64,000 nucleotides of DNA from Streptomyces koelreuteriae (GTDB lineage: Bacteria > Actinomycetota > Actinomycetes > Streptomycetales > Streptomycetaceae): NCBI RefSeq assembly GCF_018604545.1, contig NZ_CP075896.1:4588001-4652000 (forward strand), given 5' to 3'. A program made the translations under genes and the position numbers. This document shows, piece by piece, positions 58,979 through 64,000 of this stretch (its first letter is position 1; every line of letters begins with the position of its first letter). The notes below the pieces were generated by a model that ran no database searches, had not been told where the DNA came from, and saw only the letters and a program-made list of their open reading frames with translations.

Positions 58979-59260
58979 CTACGGGGCCGACGGGGTCGTG
59001 TGGGGCTCCGGTGGGTCCTGGGTGGCTCGCTTGATCGCGGCGTCGCGCTTGCGGACGTACCAGATGCCCAGGAGGCCCAGGCCGCTTCCGGCCAGGCAGG
59101 TCCAGATCCACCAGGTGTGGCCGTGGTCGTCGAACCAGCCATAGAAGGGGAGCTGGATCAGGAAGAGGAGGAACCACAGAATCGTGCCGCCGATGATGGT
59201 GGCGACCACGGGGCCCTCCAGGGGCTCCGGCGCCTCGTGCCTGGGGGTCCACTTCGCCAT
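58979..59260 (-). CDS. DUF2530 small membrane protein
   Basis: A 93-residue protein with two helices (TIIGGTILWFLLFLIQLPFYGWF and WWIWTCLAGSGLGLLGIWYV) and a charged tail KRDAAIKRATQ. The PLEGPVVATIIGGTILWF start and the HGHTWWIWTC centre fit the actinobacterial DUF2530 family. Function unknown. The ATG at 59260 is divergent from the purine permease gene 118 bp away, so they may share control. Confidence 0.85.
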   Translation of the reverse strand: MAKWTPRHEAPEPLEGPVVATIIGGTILWFLLFLIQLPFYGWFDDHGHTWWIWTCLAGSGLGLLGIWYVRKRDAAIKRATQDPPEPHTTPSAP

Positions 59261-59377
59261 GGGGACAGCTTACGAGGCGATCAGGTCTACGCGCGGAGAT
59301 GGTCGTTCGGGGGTCTATATGTTCATACTGAAACGGTTTGCGTTTGACCACTTCTCTTCGTAGGAAACACCAAACAC

Positions 59378-60829
59378 ATGTCGTCCTCGGCTCCCGCCCA
59401 GGTCCCCGCCCCTGAACAGCCGGGAGCCGGGCCCACGTACGGCGCACTCGATCGCTTCTTCCGGATCTCCGAGCGGGGCAGCACTCTGCCCCGTGAGGTC
59501 CGAGGCGGTCTCGCCACCTTTTTCGCGATGGCCTACATCATCGTGCTGAATCCGATCATCCTCGGCAGCGCGAAGGACATGTACGGCCATCAGCTCGACA
59601 ACGGGCAGCTGGTCACCGCCACGGCCCTCACGGCCGCCTTCACCACCCTTCTCATGGGCGTCATCGGCAATGTGCCGATCGCGCTCGCCGCCGGGCTGGG
59701 TGTGAACTCCGTCGTCGCGCTGCAGCTCGCCCCGCGCATGTCCTGGCCGGACGCGATGGGCATGGTGGTTCTCGCCGGGTTCGTCGTGATGTTGCTGGTC
59801 GCGACCGGGCTGCGCGAGCGGGTCATGAACGCCGTGCCCTTCGGGCTGCGCAAGGCCATCTCCATCGGTATCGGTCTGTTCATCATGCTGATCGGGCTGG
59901 TCGACGCCGGGTTCGTCTCGCGGATCCCGGATGCCGCGCAGACGACCGTGCCGCTGCAGCTGGGTGGCGACGGTCATCTCAACGGCTGGCCGGTGCTGGT
60001 GTTCGTGCTGGGGGTGCTGCTGACGCTCGCGCTGATCGTGCGCAAGGTGTCCGGCGCGATCCTGATCTCGATCGTGGCCATGACGGTGGTGGCGGTTGTG
60101 ATCGAGGCCGTGGTCGATGTTCCGAGTTGGGGGCTCACCACTCCGAAGTGGCCCGGGAATCCTGTTGCCAGTCCTGACTTCGGGCTGGTCGGGCAGGTCA
60201 GTCTGTTCGGCGGGTTCGAGAAGGTCGGCATGCTCACCGGCGTGCTGTTCGTCTTCACCGTGCTGCTGTCGTGCTTCTTCGACGCGATGGGCACGATCAT
60301 GGGCGTCTCCGACGAGGCGAAGCTGACGGACGCGCAGGGGCAGATGCCCGGCATCAACAAGGTGCTGCTGGTGGACGGCTTCGCGGTCGCCGCCGGTGGT
60401 GCCAGTTCCTCCTCGGCCACGACCGCGTTCGTCGAGTCCACCGCCGGGGTCGGCGAGGGTGCCCGTACCGGCCTCGCGAACGTCGTCACCGGCGGGCTCT
60501 TCGCCCTCGCCCTGTTCCTGACGCCGGTCGCCACGATGGTGCCGTCCCAGGCCGCCACCCCGGCCCTGGTCGCGGTCGGCTTCCTGATCCTGTCCGGCTC
60601 GATCAAGGAGATCGACTGGGCGGACTACACGATCGCGATCCCGGCCTTCGTGACGATGCTGATGATGCCGTTCACGTACTCGATCACCAACGGCATCGGC
60701 ATGGGCTTCATCACCTTCGCGGTGCTGCGCCTGGCGGCCGGCCGGGGCCGGGAGGTTCCGGCCGCGATGTACGCGGTGGCGGCGGTCTTCGCCTTCTACT
60801 ACCTGATGCCCGCGCTGGGTCTTACGTGA
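59378..60829 (+). CDS. NCS2-family purine permease (AzgA/PbuG-like)
   Basis: A 483-residue transporter for hypoxanthine/guanine/adenine with proton coupling, about 13-14 helices. AzgA-type signatures are present: the REVRGGLATFFAMAYIIVLNP opening, GNVPIALAAGLGVNS, VLLSCFFDAMGTIMGVSDEA (substrate-binding Asp region), and GGASSSSATTAFVESTAGVGEGARTGL. The end (AVAAVFAFYYLMPAL) is typical. The ATG at 59378 lacks a strong ribosome site (AAACACCAAACAC precedes). No purine riboswitch was seen upstream; TGAAACGGTTTGCGTTT (59328-59344) might be a repressor site. Confidence 0.93.
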   Translation: MSSSAPAQVPAPEQPGAGPTYGALDRFFRISERGSTLPREVRGGLATFFAMAYIIVLNPIILGSAKDMYGHQLDNGQLVTATALTAAFTTLLMGVIGNVPIALAAGLGVNSVVALQLAPRMSWPDAMGMVVLAGFVVMLLVATGLRERVMNAVPFGLRKAISIGIGLFIMLIGLVDAGFVSRIPDAAQTTVPLQLGGDGHLNGWPVLVFVLGVLLTLALIVRKVSGAILISIVAMTVVAVVIEAVVDVPSWGLTTPKWPGNPVASPDFGLVGQVSLFGGFEKVGMLTGVLFVFTVLLSCFFDAMGTIMGVSDEAKLTDAQGQMPGINKVLLVDGFAVAAGGASSSSATTAFVESTAGVGEGARTGLANVVTGGLFALALFLTPVATMVPSQAATPALVAVGFLILSGSIKEIDWADYTIAIPAFVTMLMMPFTYSITNGIGMGFITFAVLRLAAGRGREVPAAMYAVAAVFAFYYLMPALGLT

Positions 60830-60844
60830 GCCGGGGCCCGGTTC

Positions 60845-61033
60845 TCAGGTGACTCCGTAGAACCTTTCCGTCTCCTCGACGGCGGCCTGGAACCGTTCGT
60901 CGAAGTCATCTCGAATGAGCGTCCGGACGACATAGTCCTGGACGCTCATTCCCCTTTTCGCGGCATGGTGCCGGAGCCGGTCGAGCAGTTCGTGGTCTAT
61001 TCGCAGGCTGAGCACGCTGGTCCCCATGGGCAT
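60845..61033 (-). CDS. Ribbon-helix-helix (CopG/antitoxin-like) protein
   Basis: A 62-residue protein: the strand TSVLSLRIDHELLDRL, then helices RHHAAKRGMSVQDYVVRTLIRDDF and a C-terminal DERFQAAVEETERFYG. This is the RHH fold of small DNA-binding antitoxins and repressors. No toxin gene adjoins in either direction, so it is either orphan or a stand-alone regulator. Two in-frame ATGs (61033, 61027) could start it, neither with a clear ribosome site. Convergent with the permease gene. Confidence 0.82.
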   Translation of the reverse strand: MPMGTSVLSLRIDHELLDRLRHHAAKRGMSVQDYVVRTLIRDDFDERFQAAVEETERFYGVT

Positions 61034-61146
61034 GAGGGTCGCGGCATCCTTCGGTGCGGCGGGGCGCGTTCCGCCGTCGCGTCACCCATATGAGTGATGT
61101 CACGGGTAAGTGGCCAGGGTCACGGGGGTTTCTGCGTGTCCCCGGT

Positions 61147-61182
61147 GTTCTTTAGCGAGAGTAATGAGTTACGCTAAAGAAC
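61147..61182. promoter_or_regulatory. Palindromic operator abutting the marR start
   Basis: GTTCTTTAGCG (61147-61157) and CGCTAAAGAAC (61172-61182) form a perfect 11-bp inverted repeat with a 14-bp centre, and the right arm ends directly at the ATG at 61183. This is the expected MarR autoregulatory site, and there is no room for a ribosome site, which suggests a leaderless transcript. Confidence 0.85.
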
Positions 61183-61620
61183 ATGCCGGACCTCAGCCAT
61201 GGCGACGACGTAGCCGCCGTGAACTCCCTCCGATCCGCCGTGATGCGGCTGTCCCGTCGGCTCAAGCACCAGCGTGTCGACGAGTCGCTCAGCCCCACCG
61301 AGATGTCGGTGCTCGGCACCCTGTCCCTCTGCGGCAGGGCCACACCGGGCGAGCTCGCCCGTAAGGAACATGTCCAGCCGCCGTCGATGACCCGCATCGT
61401 GGCGCTGCTGGAGGCGAAGGGGCTGGTCCGTCTGGAGCCGCACCCCGAGGACCGGCGCCAGAAGGTCGTGACGCGCACCGAGCAGGCCGAAACGATGCTC
61501 GAGGAGAGCCGCCGCAAGCGGAACGCGTTCCTGGCCACGCTGGTCGAGGACCTCGACGAGGACGAGTGGGCGAAACTCCGCGCCGCCGCCCCCGTGCTGG
61601 AGAAGCTCGCGCACCTGTAA
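61183..61620 (+). CDS. MarR-family transcriptional regulator
   Basis: A 145-residue winged-helix repressor. The DNA-binding core reads LSPTEMSVLGTLSLCGRATPGELARKEHVQPPSMTRIVALLEAKGLV, followed by the wing EPHPEDRRQKVVTRTEQ, where DxR is the family hallmark. Helices at both ends would form the dimer and ligand pocket. It starts on the last base of a perfect palindrome, so it surely autoregulates, and probably represses the MFS exporter 27 bp downstream; the inducing ligand would be a substrate of that exporter. Confidence 0.95.
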   Translation: MPDLSHGDDVAAVNSLRSAVMRLSRRLKHQRVDESLSPTEMSVLGTLSLCGRATPGELARKEHVQPPSMTRIVALLEAKGLVRLEPHPEDRRQKVVTRTEQAETMLEESRRKRNAFLATLVEDLDEDEWAKLRAAAPVLEKLAHL

Positions 61621-61647
61621 GTCGTCACAGCAAGGAGGCGAACCCTG

Positions 61648-63030
61648 TTGAGTACGGGACCCGGAGCAGCTTCCGTCCCCGCACCTGATCCCCACGACTC
61701 CCCGCCCACCCCCGACGCCCCCGCCTCCGACGCCCGGTCCGCTCGCAAGTCCTCGATGTTCTCCTCCCTGAAGGTGAGGAACTACCGCCTGTTCTTCCTG
61801 GGGCAGGTCGTCTCCAACATCGGCACCTGGATGCAGCGCATCGCCCAGGACTGGCTGGTCCTCAGCCTCACCGGCTCCTCCGCCGCCGTCGGCATAACGA
61901 CCGCGCTGCAGTTCCTGCCGATGCTCCTCTTCGGCCTCTACGGCGGTGTCCTCGTCGACCGCCTGCGCAAGCGGCCCACCCTGCTCGTCACCCAGTCGTC
62001 GATGGGCCTCACCGCCCTCGCCCTCGCGGTCCTCACCCTCACCGGCCAGGTCCAGGTGTGGCACGTGTACGTCGCCGCCTTCGTGATGGGTCTGGCCACG
62101 GTCGTCGACAACCCGGCCCGGCAGTCCTTCGTCTCCGAACTGGTCGGGCCCGGGCAGCTGCAGAACGCCGTCAGCCTGAACTCCGCCAACTTCCAGTCCG
62201 CCCGGCTGGTCGGCCCCGCCGTCGCGGGTCTGCTGATCACCGGCGTCGGCACCGGCTACGCCTTCCTCTTCAACGGCCTGTCCTTCGTCGCGCCGCTCAC
62301 CGGCCTGCTGCTGATGCGCGCCCGTGAGCTGCACGCCGTGGAGCGCGCCCCGCGCGGCAAGGGGCAGCTGAGGGAGGGCGTCCGCTATGTCACCGGCCGC
62401 CCGGAGCTGATCTGGCCGATCGTCCTGGTCGGTTTCGTCGGCACCTTCGCCTTCAACTTCCCCGTCTACCTCTCGGCCTTCGCGGACGACGTGTTCCACG
62501 CGGGCGCCGGCGCCTACAGCATGTTCAACACGCTGATGGCGGTCGGCTCGGTCGCGGGCGCGCTGCTCGCCGCGCGGCGCGGTACGGCCCGGCTGCGGCT
62601 GCTGATCGCGGCGGCCATGGTCTTCGGGGCGCTGGAGATCGTGGCGGCGACGACGCCGACGCTGTGGCTGTTCGCCCTGCTCATGGTTCCGCTGGGCCTG
62701 TTCGGCATGACGGTCAACGTCACGACGAACACCAGCATCCAGATGTCCACCGACCCGGCCATGCGCGGCCGTGTCATGGCCCTCTACATGATGGTCTTCC
62801 TCGGCGGGTCCCCGGTCGGCGCCCCGATCGTCGGCTGGATCACCGATACGTACGGCGCCCGGGTGGGCCTCGCGGCGGGCGGCGCGGTGGCGGCGGTGGC
62901 GGCGGCCGTGATCGGCCTGATCCTGGCCCGCGTCGGCAATCTGCGCCTGTCGGTGGGCTGGCATCAGGGCCACCCACGGGTGCGGTTCGTGCCCCGGGAG
63001 CAGCAGGAGGCGCTGGCTCCGGCGGCGTAG
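61648..63030 (+). CDS. MFS exporter (DHA3/EntS-like)
   Basis: A 460-residue twelve-helix efflux protein: RNYRLFFLGQVVSNIGTWMQRIAQDWLV (helix 1), GVLVDRLRKRPTLLV (loop 2-3 motif A), VVDNPARQSFVSELVGP (typical of this subfamily), and MRGRVMALYMMVFLGGSPVGAPIVGWI. It probably exports a drug or siderophore-like compound. The TTG at 61648 follows AAGGAGG ten bases upstream, 27 bp after the MarR stop, so both are one operon under the palindrome at 61147-61182. Confidence 0.94.
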   Translation: MSTGPGAASVPAPDPHDSPPTPDAPASDARSARKSSMFSSLKVRNYRLFFLGQVVSNIGTWMQRIAQDWLVLSLTGSSAAVGITTALQFLPMLLFGLYGGVLVDRLRKRPTLLVTQSSMGLTALALAVLTLTGQVQVWHVYVAAFVMGLATVVDNPARQSFVSELVGPGQLQNAVSLNSANFQSARLVGPAVAGLLITGVGTGYAFLFNGLSFVAPLTGLLLMRARELHAVERAPRGKGQLREGVRYVTGRPELIWPIVLVGFVGTFAFNFPVYLSAFADDVFHAGAGAYSMFNTLMAVGSVAGALLAARRGTARLRLLIAAAMVFGALEIVAATTPTLWLFALLMVPLGLFGMTVNVTTNTSIQMSTDPAMRGRVMALYMMVFLGGSPVGAPIVGWITDTYGARVGLAAGGAVAAVAAAVIGLILARVGNLRLSVGWHQGHPRVRFVPREQQEALAPAA

Positions 63031-63044
63031 GGGGCTGGTCGGGG

Positions 63045-63632
63045 TCAGTCTCGGGGGAACTCGCCGGTCTCCAGAAGCAGGCCGACCACGGTGCCGGTCA
63101 GGTCCGCCTCGTCCCCGAAGTCCAGACTCAGCTTGCCCCGGTACTCGCCGTCCTTGGGCTTGGTGTGCAGGTGCCAGCGGCCGGTGTACGGATCCACGAT
63201 CAGGTACACCGGCACACCGGCGGCGGCGTAGGCGTCCTTCTTGGGCCCGTAGTCGTTCGCCGCGGTCTTCCTGGAGATGACCTCGGCGACGAACTCGACG
63301 TCCTCGTAGCGCCACAGGTTCTTGGCGTTCTTCGCAGCGCCCTCGGCCATCAGCGTCAGGTCGGAGGCGAAGCCGTTGAGGTGGCCCGGGTAGTCGACGC
63401 GGACGTCGGACTTCAGGCGCTTGCGCGGATACTTGGTGCGCAGCTGGTCGTAGATGTCCGCGATGATGTCCCAGTGGGTGTCCCGCTGAGGCGCCAGGAA
63501 GATGTTCCCCCCGACGATCTCGACCTTGTAGCCCTCGGGGGCGGGCATCTTCTCCACCCAGTCGAACATCACGTTGAGGGTGAGGTCGCCGCTGCTGTCG
63601 GCCATCTCGATCCTGTCTGCGAGGACGGTCAC
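63045..63632 (-). CDS. Uma2-family restriction-endonuclease-like protein
   Basis: A 195-residue PD-(D/E)XK protein. It has the usual streptomycete opening (TVLADRIEMADSSGDLTLNVMFDWVEKMPAPEG), FASDLTLMAEGA with the first acidic residue, VEFVAEVISRKTAANDYGPKKDAYAAAGVPVYLIVD (Glu and Lys of the active site) and YTGRWHLH. Uma2 proteins are very numerous in actinobacteria and their role is unproved. The GTG at 63632 starts it. Convergent with the MFS gene, 14 bp apart. Confidence 0.92.
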   Translation of the reverse strand: MTVLADRIEMADSSGDLTLNVMFDWVEKMPAPEGYKVEIVGGNIFLAPQRDTHWDIIADIYDQLRTKYPRKRLKSDVRVDYPGHLNGFASDLTLMAEGAAKNAKNLWRYEDVEFVAEVISRKTAANDYGPKKDAYAAAGVPVYLIVDPYTGRWHLHTKPKDGEYRGKLSLDFGDEADLTGTVVGLLLETGEFPRD

Positions 63633-63720
63633 CGTGGCGCCGTACCCCGGCTGCCGCGCAGTACAACGATACGCACGGTGACCGGGACACGCCCGGCTCC
63701 GGCTGGGGGCGGGCCGGGGG

Positions 63721-64000
63721 CTACACCCTGCGGGCCAGTAGTTGCCCGGGCCAGTTGTTCTCGCCGACCGTGAAGGCAGCGGTGCGGGTGAAGCCGTTGG
63801 CCTCGTAGTAGCGGACGAGCTTGCCGTCGTCGCCGGCGTAGCAGTCCACCCGGAGGAGGCCCACTCCGGCCCGGCGGGTCTCCTCGGCGGCGTGGGCGAG
63901 CAGGGCGCTGCCCACGCCGTGGCCCTGGAAGCGGCGGTCGGAGGCGAGCCAGTGGATGTAGCGCTCGGGTTCGCCGGGCTGGGGGAGGTGGGAAAGGTAG
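63721..64000 (-). CDS. GNAT acetyltransferase, 5' end outside window
   Basis: The C-terminal ~92 residues of a GNAT protein: RRFQGHGVGSALLAHAAEE is the acetyl-CoA pyrophosphate loop (Q-x-x-G-x-G/A), followed by LLRVDCYAGDDGKLVRYYEANGFTR and WPGQLLARRV. Residues before it (ERYIHWLASD) continue off the right edge. Substrate cannot be inferred. Confidence 0.88.
   Translation of the reverse strand, partial: YLSHLPQPGEPERYIHWLASDRRFQGHGVGSALLAHAAEETRRAGVGLLRVDCYAGDDGKLVRYYEANGFTRTAAFTVGENNWPGQLLARRV

Noticed and set aside
59310..59377. Purine riboswitch before the NCS2 permease
   Set aside because: The 118-bp gap lacks the conserved three-way junction blocks of purine aptamers.
60845..61620. Toxin-antitoxin module (RHH gene plus neighbour)
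   Set aside because: The adjacent gene is a MarR regulator on the other strand with its own operator; no toxin-like small gene lies beside the RHH gene.

Overview
The window is a chromosomal segment of a Streptomyces-type actinomycete. Evidence: very high G+C with strongly GC-biased third codon positions, frequent GTG/TTG starts behind GGAGG-like ribosome sites, futalosine-pathway menaquinone genes, CIRCE-controlled groEL2, a HelD/HelR helicase, mycothiol-dependent (MDMPI-type) enzymes, a SARP regulator, and copies of the dispersed 'GCTGGTCGCGCAG..CCCCT' intergenic repeat common in this genus. From memory, the backbone order matches the S. coelicolor nagA-nagK / groEL2 / mqnD-mqnB region. No rRNA, tRNA, CRISPR or intact insertion sequence was seen.

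1-8 kb: amino-sugar and trehalose metabolism. A PfkB kinase (cut by the left edge), nagA and nagK lie on the minus strand, divergent from a sugar-binding lipoprotein. Two DasR-like dre boxes lie between. otsA-otsB and a glucosyl-3-phosphoglycerate synthase follow. 8-10 kb: a SAM-I riboswitch leads a threonine-synthase-like gene and a small C-terminal Gly-Gly sulfur carrier, which fits the MetM/MetO homocysteine route better than threonine supply. 10-16 kb: cold-shock protein, groEL2 with two CIRCE boxes, an OYE reductase, a carboxylesterase and a hypothetical gene.

16.2-20.2 kb: a compositionally distinct accessory island. It holds a decayed gene, a predicted membrane terpene cyclase overlapping a GT2 glycosyltransferase, an unknown multi-pass membrane protein, and a polyprenyl-synthase homologue with a broken second aspartate-rich motif. 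This is the best candidate for an undescribed small terpenoid/glycolipid cluster.

20-34 kb: murQ and its RpiR regulator, small conserved genes, an MDMPI-GNAT fusion, a large caspase-Hsp90-winged-helix protein with a Trypco1-like partner (predicted conflict/cell-death system), an HD protein, an MDMPI enzyme, cutC behind a dre-like box, and a SARP-NB-ARC regulator with an SDR. Two minisatellites (17-bp and 23-bp units) straddle stop codons here.

34-50 kb: HelR-type RNA polymerase helicase, XPB helicase, a YqhA-IstB fusion, two tiny exported proteins, a helicase-associated/WYL-like protein, a HAAS membrane protein, HAD phosphatase, second cold-shock protein, mqnD-mqnB with a DUF2771 lipoprotein, an MFS carrier and DUF3027. 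50-64 kb: a decayed Rpn-like gene, a sacsin/Hsp90-like ATPase, a secreted protein, a CtpE-like P-type ATPase, a methyltransferase, an NCS2 purine permease, an RHH protein, a MarR-MFS pair with a palindrome abutting the start codon, a Uma2 nuclease and a GNAT gene cut by the right edge.
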